64,000 nt of DNA, taken from the NCBI GenBank assembly GCA_965247255.1, contig CBDFGS010000012.1, positions 62,001 through 126,000 of the forward strand. The letters run 5' to 3'. The notes beneath the pieces are model-generated. The model worked only from the letters and a program-made list of their open reading frames with translations. It did no database searches and was not told the origin of the DNA. Of the stretch, positions 16,621 through 25,877 are shown in pieces. Both the position numbers and the translations under genes were made by a program. The stretch's first letter is position 1. The number at the start of each line of letters is the position of its first letter. The stretch is from CBDFGS01 sp965247255. GTDB taxonomy: Bacteria > Chloroflexota > Dehalococcoidia > Lucifugimonadales > CAUZJF01.

Positions 16621-18210
16621 ATGATGAAGCCGCGTTTGATCTACTACAACGACGGCCACCACTTTCACGGCAAACGGGTCGATCCGCCTGTCAGCATCCA
16701 CAAGCTCCAGTGGCCCGTAGACGAGGTCTCGGGGACCGGTGTCGAGGTCCTGGCGCTAGGCATGGGCTACGGAGACGTGTACTTTCACGACAGCAAGGTC
16801 GGGCGGGTCGTGGGCCAGAGGAAGGAGGTGTGGGAGAACTTCATAGACTGGCGGATCATGCGAATGGTCGAGGAAGCTCGCAAGAAGGGCACCGATCAGG
16901 TCCGTGAGGTCATCAAGCGCGGCCGGGAGAACGGGGTCAAGGTCTTCCCGAGCCTTCGGCTCCAGGACCCTGCGCCGCCCGGCAGCGAGAGATGCGGTCT
17001 GCTCAAGCTGGAGCACGGTGAGGCGGTCTGTCTGCGCGACCCGCACGACCTATGGCCCAATCACAGCGTGGAGTGGGCCTACGACTTCTCCAACGAGCTA
17101 GTGAGGAACGACAAGCTTGCGATGCTCCGGGAGATGCTCGACGACTACGGGGCCGACGGCATCGAGCTGGACTTCCAGTTCTTCCCGCTGTACTTCAGGA
17201 AAGCCGAGACGGACGAGGGCATCACCATCATGAACGCCTTCGTCGCCCAGGTGCGGGAGCTGGCCAACGAGATCGGCGCCCGGCAAGGCCGCGAGGTCCC
17301 CGTAATGGCCCGCGTCGGCCTTCGTGAGCAGGACAACCTGAGCGCGGGGCTGGACGTCAGGGCGTGGCTGAAGGAAGGCAGCGTCGACCTGGTGGCGGGC
17401 CAGGTACGCGATTTTCTTTTTGACCCTGGCATGACCTATGGGCGCTGGCTCGCCGACGCGGCCAACGAGGCCGGCGCAGCCGCATACGTGCGGCCGCCCA
17501 GATACGTCTACGACGAGCGCACGCTCGATGCCAGCGTTGAGATGTACCGGGCTCTCAACGAGAACCTGCGGTGGCAGGGGTTCGCCGGCATGTACCTGGG
17601 CTACCTGCCCTGGCCCTTCACCGAGCGGGAATACCAGCTCCTGAGGGAGATGGCGTTCCCAGACGCGATGGCGCGCCGCGACAAGATCTATATGCTTCAG
17701 CCCCCCGAAGGCGCGAACTCGGACACCGTTACACCCGAGCGGCCCGTACCTCGAGACCTCGTCGAGGGCGAGACGGTAACGCTAGATGTGCTGGTTGCCG
17801 ATGACATCGAAAGCGCCAAACGAGACAGCGAAGCACGTGAGCCCATCCTTACCATCCGGTTCGCCTACTTCTGCGTCGACGATGAGGTGGAGATACGGCT
17901 CAACGGGCGAGACCTTCCCATCGAGCAAGCGGAGATCACGGATGAGCGCGCGCTGACGATGCGACCCATGCCGGGTTTCTACCGGGGAGAGCTCGGGGCT
18001 CCGATGGGTTTCTCCGGATTCTGGTTCCGGTACAAGCTCGACGTCGAGCTGCTCAAGCGAGGGGTCAACACCCTCGAGATCGAGAGCAAGCGATTCGCCA
18101 AGACCGCAGGGTTCACCCGTAGCGTGAACGGCGTGGAGATTCGTACTCGCTACAAGGACTTCGAGCGCCCGTTGGGCCTAAGTGTGGAGCGCGTGGCCCC
18201 GCGGTCGTGA
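16621..18210 (+). CDS. Uncharacterised protein, family B paralogue 1 (TIM-barrel plus beta-sandwich)
   Basis: A 529-residue protein without signal peptide. The N-terminal two thirds look like a TIM barrel: KPRLIYYNDGHHFHGKR, EWAYDFSNE, GADGIELDFQFFP (with a likely acidic catalytic strand end, about 177-189), PVMARVGLRE, and GMYLGYLPWPFTEREYQLLRE. The last 150 residues are strand-rich (TLDVLVADDIESAKRD, then EIRLNGRDLPIE) and look like a carbohydrate-binding-type sandwich. AGGAG five bases before ATG 16621 supports the start; a second ATG follows at once. It has a close paralogue at 25878. Glycoside hydrolase-like function is likely but unproven. Confidence 0.75.
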   Translation: MMKPRLIYYNDGHHFHGKRVDPPVSIHKLQWPVDEVSGTGVEVLALGMGYGDVYFHDSKVGRVVGQRKEVWENFIDWRIMRMVEEARKKGTDQVREVIKRGRENGVKVFPSLRLQDPAPPGSERCGLLKLEHGEAVCLRDPHDLWPNHSVEWAYDFSNELVRNDKLAMLREMLDDYGADGIELDFQFFPLYFRKAETDEGITIMNAFVAQVRELANEIGARQGREVPVMARVGLREQDNLSAGLDVRAWLKEGSVDLVAGQVRDFLFDPGMTYGRWLADAANEAGAAAYVRPPRYVYDERTLDASVEMYRALNENLRWQGFAGMYLGYLPWPFTEREYQLLREMAFPDAMARRDKIYMLQPPEGANSDTVTPERPVPRDLVEGETVTLDVLVADDIESAKRDSEAREPILTIRFAYFCVDDEVEIRLNGRDLPIEQAEITDERALTMRPMPGFYRGELGAPMGFSGFWFRYKLDVELLKRGVNTLEIESKRFAKTAGFTRSVNGVEIRTRYKDFERPLGLSVERVAPRS

Positions 18211-18251
18211 GGGTGGCCCCCGGGTCGCGCTGAAGCTACAGGAGGACAGAG

Positions 18252-18749
18252 ATGGAAGACCCCCTGATGGTCGTCTTGCGCATCGTTCACATAGTGGCGG
18301 GGGTGTTCTGGGCCGGCAGTGCCCTCTTCTTAGCCTTCATCCTGGTGCCCCGCCTCGCGGCCCTTGGCCCTGAAGTTCAGCGCAGCGTTATGGGCGCCCT
18401 GACACCGGTGATGGGCCCGGCGTTGACGGTTGCCGCAGTTCTCACAATAGGCGCGGGGTCCTGGATGGCGCTCAAACTGCGAGACCTCGACAAGTGGTTC
18501 GACGACGGCTGGGGATGGGCCATATTCATTGGCTTCGTGGTGTCGGTGGCCGCGTTCATATTGGGAGCGATTTCGGGCATGACGGCAGCGCGCCTGTCGC
18601 GCGCCGGAGCAGCCATGGAGGGCCCGCCCTCGCCTGAGCAGATGGCCGAGATGCAAGGGATGGCGCGGCGACTCACCGTGCTGGGCCGGGCTACCGCAAT
18701 ACTCGTTCTCATCGCCGTGGGTAGCATGGCGTCGGCGCGGTGGATATAG
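18252..18749 (+). CDS. Four-helix membrane protein, CopD/DUF2269-like
   Basis: A 165-residue membrane protein with four hydrophobic segments (about 8-30, 50-72, 88-112, 142-162). The first contains RIVHIVAGVFWAGSALF, typical of CopD-like or DUF2269 proteins, with a His and Trp positioned as in possible heme or copper ligands. A strong AGGAGG precedes the ATG. It lies 41 bases after the family B gene and 71 before the family A gene, so these three probably form one transcript. The role is not known. Confidence 0.75.
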   Translation: MEDPLMVVLRIVHIVAGVFWAGSALFLAFILVPRLAALGPEVQRSVMGALTPVMGPALTVAAVLTIGAGSWMALKLRDLDKWFDDGWGWAIFIGFVVSVAAFILGAISGMTAARLSRAGAAMEGPPSPEQMAEMQGMARRLTVLGRATAILVLIAVGSMASARWI

Positions 18750-18820
18750 CACACCAAGCTGCGCGGCGAGCCTTGTCCTAGGCCGCTGCTCACCGCTGCT
18801 GACCGAAGGAGCACCCGACC

Positions 18821-19985
18821 ATGTTCTCCACCGTGTACATGTTTGCCTGGGACCTACGAGACGTGGGGCGTCGACGCCGTGCTTGGCGAGCTCAGCGACT
18901 GGGGCGTCGACGCCCTGAGCATGGCCAGCTCCTACCATAGCGGCTTCTTCATCCACCCCCACAACCCGCGACACAAGATGTATCTCGCCGAGGACGGGGT
19001 CGTGTACTTCCAGCCCCAAGGCCGGTTCTTCGATTCGACGCCGCTGAAGCCGCAGGTGGCCGCGGTCTCCGCGGAGACCGACTGGTTCGCCGCCGCCGGG
19101 GAGCGGCTCGACCGGCACGGGCTGAAGCTCATGGCGTGGACCGTCTGCACGCACAACACCCGGCTGGGGATGTCGCACCCCGAGTGCGTGGTGCGCAACG
19201 CATTCGGAGACCCCTATCACGACGCCCTCTGCCCGAGCAACGACGCCGTGCGCCACTACATCCGTGGACTTTGCCGAAACCTGGCGGACTCGTACCCAGT
19301 GCACGCCATCCAGCTCGAGGTGCCCGGCTTCGAGCTGGGCGTCCCGCACGGGCACCACCACGAACGGTGGGGGACCGTGTTGCGGCCGCTGGAGGCGTGG
19401 CTGATGTCGCTTTGCTTCTGTGAGTCCTGCCGGGACCGCTTCAACGAGCGGGGGCTTGACGCAGACGCGATAGCATCCGGCGTGCGCGATCACATGGCCG
19501 CGTTCTTCGACCACGCGCCGCTGGGACCCCCCGGCCGGCCCGCGAGCAGAGACGAGATGCTGCAAGCGCTGCCCCAGCTCGCTGAAGTCGAGGAGACGCG
19601 GCGGACTGTGGAGACGTCGCTAATCCAGGAGATCAGCGGCGACGTGCGGGCCCTGGGCGACACCCACGTCCACGCGTTCAAGGGCTACGACCCCGACTGG
19701 GCGCCCCACGTCGACGCATTCTCAGTGCAGGTCTACCACAAGCGCCCCGACGAGGCGGCACGCCTGGTGCGAGAGCAGCGAGACCGGATGGGCGAGGACG
19801 GCCACCTGCACGTCCCCATCAGGGTCGGCTTCGACGCGATCATGGGGCCGGGAGAGCTTGGCGACGTAGTCGAGGCTGTCGACGAGGCAGGCGGCAGCAG
19901 CGTCGGCTTCTACAACTACTCCGAGGCCCCCAAACAGGCTCTGCGCTGGATAAAGCCGGCGTTGAAGCGGGTGAACGGCAACTAG
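18821..19985 (+). pseudogene. Family A paralogue 3, broken by a single-base frameshift
   Basis: AAGGAG ten bases before ATG 18821 starts a frame reading MFSTVYMFAWDLRDVG, which aligns with LYTYPWDLTDGGLD of the paralogues. The frame then fails at the run GGGG (18865-18868); removing one G joins it to VDAVLGELSDWGVDALSMASSYH and on to the stop at 19985, about 387 residues. The long part keeps PHNPRHKMYLAEDGVVYF, VRNAFGDPYHDALCPSND and FYNYSEAPKQ, plus a CFCESC cysteine pair lacking in the two minus-strand copies. It may be a true frameshift mutation or an assembly error in a homopolymer. The rest of the frame is intact, which favours error or a very recent event. Confidence 0.75.
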
Positions 19986-20026
19986 ACTTTATTCCCGCGA
20001 TGCGTTCTGCGAGACCTTCCCCAACA

Positions 20027-21589
20027 CTATTCTCCCTCTGTGTTCTCCGTGCCCTCTGTAGTGGAATCTGATAGAGCCGCCACATCCGCGAAGCGGTCCT
20101 TCAGCGCTGGGTACAGCTCGCGATACCCCTGGTAGAGCGCCGTATAGATTTCAGAACGTCGCGCGTCGGGTTCCACAGTCTCCTGGATGCTCAGCCACGC
20201 GTCCGCCGCCTCCCCGATGGAGCCGAGTGCGCCCACACCGACGGCGGCCATGAGCGCAGCACCGTAGGCCGGCCCGCTGGCCGGCCCCAGGGTCACGATG
20301 GGGAGGCCGTAGACGTCCGCCTGCAGCTGCCGCCATAGGCGCCCTCTCGATCCGCCGCCCACGGCCCTGACCTCTGAGAACTCCCCCTTCAGCTCACGCA
20401 TGAGCTCCATGGAGTCGCGCATCGCGAAGCACACGCCTTCCATAACCGCGCGAACAAGATGGGCCCGGGTGTGTGCGAGGCTCAGCCCGAAGAAGACGCC
20501 TCGCGCCGCGGAGTCGTTGTGCGGCGTGCGCTCGCCGGTCAGGTACGGCAAGAAGAAGAGACCATCGCTGCCCGGCCGGACACCCTCGGCTTCGGCGGTC
20601 AGCTCCTCGTAAGACCCTCCCGACGACGACGGCAGAAGTACGTCGCGCAGCCATCTGAGCGAGTTGCCGGCGGATAGCACTACCCCCATCAGGTACCATT
20701 GCCCGGCTACACAGTGGCTGAAGGTATGTAGCCGCATCCGGGGGTCGATGCGCGCGCGCTCGATGGGTGTCAGCAACGTTCCCGAGGTCCCGATGCTGGA
20801 CTGGACGCGTCCAACTTCCACCACGCCGCTCCCCACCGCGCCGGCCGCGTTATCCGCGCCACCCCCGACAACCGGGACTCCAGGTGGCAGGCCGGTCTCC
20901 TCGGCCACCGTCCGCCTTACCGTCCCTGAGACCTCTGCTGAACCCACCACGGCCGGAAGTATATCCGGGGATATGTCCAGCGCGGCAAGGACTTCCTGCG
21001 ACCATTCCCGTTTCCTCACGTCGAAGAGCAGCGTGCCCGACGCGTCCGAGGGCTCCGTGACCAGCTCCCCCGTGAGGCGGTACCGGACGTAGTCCTTCGC
21101 GAGCAACAGCGTATTCAGCCGGGCGTAGCTCTCCGGCTCGCTCTCGCGCAGCCACAGCACCTTGGGGGCGGTGAACCCTTCCAGGGCGAGGTTGCCTACG
21201 GTGCGGCGTAGTCCAGCCAGCCCCAGCGCCTGCGTTATCGTTTGGCATTGGGCCGTGGTGCGAACGTCGTTCCACAGCAGGGCCGGGCGGATTACCTCCC
21301 CCCGTTCGTCCAGGAAGACCGAGCTGTGCATTTGGCCGCTCAGTCCGATGGCCCGAAGCTCCACACCGCCTCCGCCTCGGCGGGCCTCGCGCATCACGGA
21401 GGATATCGACGCCTTGGTGCTGGACCACCATAGCTCGGGGTCCTGCTCTGCCCACCCGGGCCTGGGCGTCGAGACCTGTTGCTCGGTCTCAGCCTCGGCC
21501 AGCACACGGCCGTCTACACCCACCAACAGGGCCTTGACGGCCGTGGTGCCCACGTCGATCCCGAGGTAGGCCTGTGTCTTATTTGCCAT
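20027..21589 (-). CDS. xylB: Xylulokinase
   Basis: FGGY-family kinase of 520 residues that phosphorylates D-xylulose to enter the pentose phosphate pathway. Visible: LGIDVGTTAVKALLV (8-22), IGLSGQMHSSVFLD (about 84-97), WNDVRT, DYVRYRLTGE, VGGGADNAAGAVGSG (about 240-254) and LPYLTGERTPHNDS. The ATG start gives the usual N-terminus. The last residues, TTEGTENTEGE, come from a dispersed repeat-like tract (CTCTGTGTTCTCCGTGCCC) that the frame runs into. With the dehydrogenase pair at 22321-24119 it suggests use of a pentose, pentitol or related ketose. Confidence 0.93.
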   Translation of the reverse strand: MANKTQAYLGIDVGTTAVKALLVGVDGRVLAEAETEQQVSTPRPGWAEQDPELWWSSTKASISSVMREARRGGGGVELRAIGLSGQMHSSVFLDERGEVIRPALLWNDVRTTAQCQTITQALGLAGLRRTVGNLALEGFTAPKVLWLRESEPESYARLNTLLLAKDYVRYRLTGELVTEPSDASGTLLFDVRKREWSQEVLAALDISPDILPAVVGSAEVSGTVRRTVAEETGLPPGVPVVGGGADNAAGAVGSGVVEVGRVQSSIGTSGTLLTPIERARIDPRMRLHTFSHCVAGQWYLMGVVLSAGNSLRWLRDVLLPSSSGGSYEELTAEAEGVRPGSDGLFFLPYLTGERTPHNDSAARGVFFGLSLAHTRAHLVRAVMEGVCFAMRDSMELMRELKGEFSEVRAVGGGSRGRLWRQLQADVYGLPIVTLGPASGPAYGAALMAAVGVGALGSIGEAADAWLSIQETVEPDARRSEIYTALYQGYRELYPALKDRFADVAALSDSTTEGTENTEGE

Positions 21590-21666
21590 TGGCTTTGTCT
21601 TTGTCGAGGGTCGATGCTACAACTCGGAGTGGCCGCGGCGTGGCTGAACGAACGGCGGAAGGGCTG

Positions 21667-22172
21667 TCACAAGAGTACCCGGCCCCAATCTGGGCCTTCG
21701 TAGACCTCGTGACCCAAGAGGGAGCGAATAGTCGAAATTTCTCCCAGGTGTATGTAGTGATGCGCCACGATCCGCATCAGGGCATATCGTAAAGGCAGGC
21801 CGGTCTCATGCAAGAACTTGATCGAGCCGTCGTACGGAATCACGCGGTCGAGGTCGGTTTCTTGGGCGGTGTCGAGAAACTGTCTCGCCGCACCGCGAAC
21901 CTCCTTCACGGCGGTGAGAATGGATGGCCAGTTCTCCGCGTCGCCACTCCCGCCCGCGCGGAACATCGCATGACTAATGACTGGGTGCGGAGCTAGGTCC
22001 TGGAACCGCACGTTGATCCATGAGTCAAGCTGGTTAGTTACGTGGCCTAAAGTCCAGGCGATTGCGCTGCCTCCATGCTCGCGGGCGGCCGCTTCGTCGG
22101 CGGTCAGCCGGGAAGCGCTTGGTCGAGGTTAGCCCAAGATTCGTAGGTCAAAAGGACCAGTGGGTTAGGCAT
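21667..22172 (-). pseudogene. DinB-family protein, broken by a single-base frameshift
   Basis: DinB-like four-helix proteins are usually metal-dependent thiol transferases or of unknown function. ATG 22172 starts MPNPLVLLTYESWANLDQALPG. One base is then missing near 22108-22110: adding one G to GG restores LTADEAAAREHGGSAIAWTLGHVTNQLDSW and the rest to 21667, about 168 residues. The three metal-site histidines are present (GHVTNQ and HHYIHLGE). The in-frame TGA at the break is due to the shift, as a second stop follows soon and homology continues in the other frame. It may be a sequencing error. Confidence 0.7.
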
Positions 22173-22320
22173 CGATGTGATGATATCCCGAATGCGATTT
22201 GTGCCGCGAAATCCCTTGAGTGACGCTTGGTGGGGCCACGTGCGGGCGGACTCAAGTCGGTTGTAGGTAGTATGGGGCACCATTATAATCCTGGCTAAGT
22301 TCGCATATACGAGGGATAAC

Positions 22321-23358
22321 TTGGAGAGACGCAACCTCGCATCGGTGCTGCACGGCGTAGGGGACCTTCGGCTCGAGGAGCGGCCGGTGCCGGCCCCCGG
22401 CGCTGGCGAGGTACTGCTGGCGATGCGTTCCATCGGCATCTGCGGGTCGGACGTACACTACCTTGAGCACGGCCGCATTGGCAGCTTCGTGGTAGAGGAA
22501 CCAATGGTGCTGGGTCACGAGTCCGCCGGCGTAGTCGAGGAGGTTGGGCCGGGGGTCGACCAGCTTTCGCCTGGCGATCGCGTCGCCATCGAGCCGGGAG
22601 TCCCGTGCAGGGTGTGCCGCTACTGCAAGTCGGGCCGGTATAACCTCTGTCCCGACGTCAGCTTTCTCGCCACGCCGCCCGTCGACGGCTCCCTCGCCAC
22701 ATACATAACCCACGCCGCCGACTTTTGCTACAAGCTGCCCGAGCAGGTTACCGATGAGCAAGGAGCGATGCTGGAGCCGTTGTCGGTTGGTCTCCACGCC
22801 TGCCGCCGGGGCGGGATTGGCGTGGGAAGTCGCGTGCTGATCATGGGCGCCGGCCCTATCGGGCTCGTGACAATGCTGGCGGCCAGGGCGTTCGGGGCAA
22901 CGTACGTTGCCGTCTCCGACATGCGGCAGGACCGGGTGGAGACGGCCGCCGGTCTTGGAGCCGATGCGGTTGGTAATGCCGCCAGCGCCTCCCCGGTCGG
23001 AGACCTCGTCAAGGAGGCGGGCGGCCAGTTCGACGTCTCCGTGGACTGCACCGGCGCCGAGGCCGCGGTGAGCGCTGCCATGCGCGCCACGCGGTCCGGC
23101 GGCTCGGTCGTACTCGTTGGCCTGGGGCCGGACGAGATGAGCCTGCCTATCGTCGAGGCAGCCACTCGAGAGGTGGACTTGCTGGGCATATTTCGCTACG
23201 CCAACACCTATCCCACCGCGCTGGAGCTGGTCGCCTCCGGCCGGGTCGACGTGAAGCCGCTCATCACCCACCGTTTCAGCCTGGCTGACGTGCTCTCGGG
23301 ATTCGACGTTGCCCGGTCAGGCAGCGGGGGAGCCATCAAGGTGATGGTGGAGGTCTAA
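22321..23358 (+). CDS. Zinc-dependent medium-chain polyol dehydrogenase
   Basis: A 345-residue MDR dehydrogenase of the sorbitol/xylitol/threonine dehydrogenase group. Catalytic zinc ligands Cys41 (CGSD) and His66-Glu67 (LGHESAG) are present, as is the structural zinc set Cys96, 99, 102 and 110 (CRVCRYCKSGRYNLC). The NAD site is VLIMGAGPIGLV (about 177-188). TTG at 22321 follows CGAGGG at a short spacing. Its stop overlaps the start of the next gene (TAATG), so it is coupled to the SDR. Likely converts a polyol to a ketose, feeding xylulokinase; the exact substrate is unknown. Confidence 0.9.
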   Translation: MERRNLASVLHGVGDLRLEERPVPAPGAGEVLLAMRSIGICGSDVHYLEHGRIGSFVVEEPMVLGHESAGVVEEVGPGVDQLSPGDRVAIEPGVPCRVCRYCKSGRYNLCPDVSFLATPPVDGSLATYITHAADFCYKLPEQVTDEQGAMLEPLSVGLHACRRGGIGVGSRVLIMGAGPIGLVTMLAARAFGATYVAVSDMRQDRVETAAGLGADAVGNAASASPVGDLVKEAGGQFDVSVDCTGAEAAVSAAMRATRSGGSVVLVGLGPDEMSLPIVEAATREVDLLGIFRYANTYPTALELVASGRVDVKPLITHRFSLADVLSGFDVARSGSGGAIKVMVEV

Positions 23359-24119
23359 TGGGAGTCGCTATAGAGCTCTCGGGACGACGCGCGGTTGTTA
23401 CCGGAGCGGGAAAGGGTATTGGCAGGGAGATCTGTCTCGAGCTTGCCCGCGCCGGCGCCGACGTCTTTGGGGTCAGCCGCACTCGCGGCGAGCTGGAGAG
23501 CCTGGCAGCGGAGATCGCCCCATCGGGCGGTCGCTACGCGTACAGCTGCGTCGACCTGGACGAAAGCTCGTCGGCCCAGCAGGTTGCCGCCGAAGCTCAA
23601 CAAGCGCTGGGGGATATCGACGTGCTGGTCAACAACGCCGGTGTCTCGTCAAACGCCCCGGCCGCGGACGTAACCGAGGAGCAGTGGGCCACGACCATGG
23701 ACGTCAACGCCAAGGCGGCCTTCTTCATGGCGCAGGCGCTCGGGCGCCGCATGCTCGCGCGTGGACGCGGACGCATCATCAACGTCTCGTCCCAGGCGGG
23801 GCTGGTGGCGCTGAGCGACCATGTCGCCTACGGCGCCAGCAAGGCGGCGCTGGACATGATAACCAGGGTGCTAGCGCTTGAATGGGGCCCGCGCGGTGTT
23901 ACGGTAAACTCGGTGGCCCCCACGGTGATACTCACCCCCATGGGCGAGCGCGTGTGGGGCGAGCCTGAGAAAGCGCAGCCGATGCTGGACCAGATACCGA
24001 TGGGCCGCTTCGGCCGACCACCCGAAGTGGCGGCGGTCGTGGCCTTCCTGGCCTGCGATCTGGCGTCGCTGATCAACGGTGCTGTAATCCCCGTAGACGG
24101 TGGGTACACCGCGCACTGA
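23358..24119 (+). CDS. Short-chain dehydrogenase/reductase (polyol/ketose type)
   Basis: Classical SDR of 253 residues. TGAGKGIG (15-22) binds the nucleotide, NNAG (92-95) is present, and the catalytic set is Ser144/145, Tyr158 and Lys162 (YGASK). PVDGGYTAH is the usual C-terminus. Close in style to FabG-like and D-threitol/xylulose reductases. Its ATG overlaps the stop of the dehydrogenase by one base. The substrate is unknown; context suggests a sugar or polyol. Confidence 0.9.
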   Translation: MGVAIELSGRRAVVTGAGKGIGREICLELARAGADVFGVSRTRGELESLAAEIAPSGGRYAYSCVDLDESSSAQQVAAEAQQALGDIDVLVNNAGVSSNAPAADVTEEQWATTMDVNAKAAFFMAQALGRRMLARGRGRIINVSSQAGLVALSDHVAYGASKAALDMITRVLALEWGPRGVTVNSVAPTVILTPMGERVWGEPEKAQPMLDQIPMGRFGRPPEVAAVVAFLACDLASLINGAVIPVDGGYTAH

Positions 24120-24208
24120 AGTGACACAGCCGCAGTCGAGCCCCCGAGCGGGCGGCGCACGTCGCGCTAAACGCTCGGACTGCCAGCAAGGCCGAATGGC
24201 TTGATACG

Positions 24209-25783
24209 TCAGGCGAGCGTATCGAAGAACGTCAGGCCGGCCCCAAAGTTTTCCATACCCACGACCTCGTCTCCTCTCAGGCGCGTCCTGATCTCCCTCG
24301 TCCGATGCTTCAGGACGATCTCCTTCGCCGGCAGAGGGAACTCAATTTCGATGGCGCGGTTGACTGCCGGTTGGGCGAAGAACAGGTACCCGTTGCTCAG
24401 ATGCTGCCAGCCTTCCGCCCCGCTGACGCGCATCGCTCCGGTGTCGACCCACGGCGGCACACGGACGAAAAGCGGCCCGCCCCGCTTGGGCGTGATACCC
24501 AGCGCCGGGTGCGTATATGGAGACTCGACCTTGACGTCAGGCGTCTCGTGGTCGAATAGCAGGTTGACCCGGTGTCCTGACTCGTCGAAACGGGCTGCCT
24601 CCCTGTAGGCCTCGCAGAGGGAGGCCACGGTGCCGCCTACGATGTCCAGGTTAAAGCTGATGCGCTCCATGCCGGCGGGTTCATGGCCGTAGGGCGCCGG
24701 GAAACCGAAGGCGCCCAGAAGCCGGTCTGCCACATCGCGCTTCCCGTCCTCGCCGTCCGGATTGGGCGGGTCCTCGATGAACGAATTATCCCGAAGCTGG
24801 CCAGGCAGGATGTGGCACCGGAGCATTCGCTCGGCGTCGTGATAGTAATGTGGGTAGCCCCACTGCCCCAAGATTAGGGCCGTCTCGAGGATATCGCCCG
24901 AGTTGTTCATCTCCCCCTGGTCTGGCGCATTAGCTCCCCTGCTACCGCTTCCCGCGGGACTCCACCCTAGCTCGTCCCTGAGCTCCCAGAGGCCGTTATC
25001 GTAGAAGCTCTTCACACGGGCCATCAGCGTCGAGTCCGACGTCAGGTCTGCGAGCTGCGCGAGCGACGACATTACGCAGGTTACGGAGTGGACGTGGGTC
25101 CCAAAGGTATCGGGGTTGTAGCTGCCGTCACCGAGGAAGAATTCGCGAATGGCCTTCTCCTTGAGGACGATGGCGAGCTCCAGCGCTCGGCTGGATCCGG
25201 TGGCGCGGTAGTATTTGACCAGCGGACCGATGGCGCGTGCAAGGCCGCTGATGAAGGACCGGTCCGGCTGCACCGTGATCCGATGCTCCCGGTCAAGGTG
25301 GGCAGTGTCCCACCCACGGTCGGCGTCCCAGAGAGTGAAAATCGCTTCGATACTGGCTTCAGCGAGCTCGCTTGCCCGTTGGGACCCCCGGTATTTGACC
25401 AGGGCGTACAGGGCGTGGAAGCCCTCGCGCACATTGTGGGCACGGAAATTCGCGAGGGGGCCCCCGACCTCCTCGCGGTTCAGGGGAAGCGCCACCGGTC
25501 CGCCGTAGGAGAAGAAGGCGGCGCGAGTGTGGTTCTCAATCGCATCCTCGTCGACCTGGACACCCCCCGCGTCTTCAGCGTTCAGCAACGCATTGAGGTG
25601 GCGGCCCGGAACGTGGGACTCCGAGTGGACCGCCGAGAAGCGCATATACGCCTCAGGCCGGACGGCGACGGAGAAGAAGGGGGAGTTGCTGTCGTCCGCG
25701 TCGAAGACGCTCTGCATCGTGCGGCAGCCGAGACGGATGGCGCCCAGGATGTCGGTGGTGTTGACGTCGCGTAGCTTGGCGAT
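24209..25783 (-). CDS. GH127/DUF1680-like (alpha/alpha)-barrel protein with uncertain start
   Basis: A protein of about 500-525 residues made mostly of helices, followed by a strand-rich tail. Segments such as SESHVPGRHLNALLNAED, AHNVREGFHALYALVKY, THVHSVTCVMSSLAQLADL and AGMERISFNLDIVGGTVASLCEAYR fit a six-hairpin-like barrel; similarity to beta-L-arabinofuranosidase-type families is my inference. The first ATG is 25717, but it has no Shine-Dalgarno and coding-like sequence (IAKLRDVNTTDILGAIRLG) continues upstream in frame. A strong AGGGGAGGG lies just before an ATC codon at 25783, which I give as the likely start; no ATG, GTG or TTG exists there. There is no signal peptide, so a cytoplasmic role is expected. 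Confidence 0.65.
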   Translation of the reverse strand: MAKLRDVNTTDILGAIRLGCRTMQSVFDADDSNSPFFSVAVRPEAYMRFSAVHSESHVPGRHLNALLNAEDAGGVQVDEDAIENHTRAAFFSYGGPVALPLNREEVGGPLANFRAHNVREGFHALYALVKYRGSQRASELAEASIEAIFTLWDADRGWDTAHLDREHRITVQPDRSFISGLARAIGPLVKYYRATGSSRALELAIVLKEKAIREFFLGDGSYNPDTFGTHVHSVTCVMSSLAQLADLTSDSTLMARVKSFYDNGLWELRDELGWSPAGSGSRGANAPDQGEMNNSGDILETALILGQWGYPHYYHDAERMLRCHILPGQLRDNSFIEDPPNPDGEDGKRDVADRLLGAFGFPAPYGHEPAGMERISFNLDIVGGTVASLCEAYREAARFDESGHRVNLLFDHETPDVKVESPYTHPALGITPKRGGPLFVRVPPWVDTGAMRVSGAEGWQHLSNGYLFFAQPAVNRAIEIEFPLPAKEIVLKHRTREIRTRLRGDEVVGMENFGAGLTFFDTLA

Positions 25784-25826
25784 CTGGCCCTCCCCTTGAT
25801 GACCCCCGACGGGCGGGGTAGTGCAT

Positions 25827-25848
25827 GGGCGGGTCTGAGACCCGGCCC
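25827..25848. repeat. REP-like GGGCGGGTCT palindrome
   Basis: CGGGTCT-G-AGACCCG (25830-25844) is perfect and sits in a wider GGGC/GGCCC frame. It resembles the palindrome at 9472-9494 in sequence and in lying between genes, here between the end of the family B gene and the start of the GH127-like gene. Confidence 0.6.
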
Positions 25849-25877
25849 GAACGCGTCGATCGAGGGTCCCGGCTGCG

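Noticed and set aside
22105..22120. In-frame TGA in the DinB gene as a third selenocysteine site
   Set aside because: A second stop follows soon in that frame and the homologous sequence continues in another frame, so this is a one-base deletion. No cysteine is expected at this point in DinB proteins.
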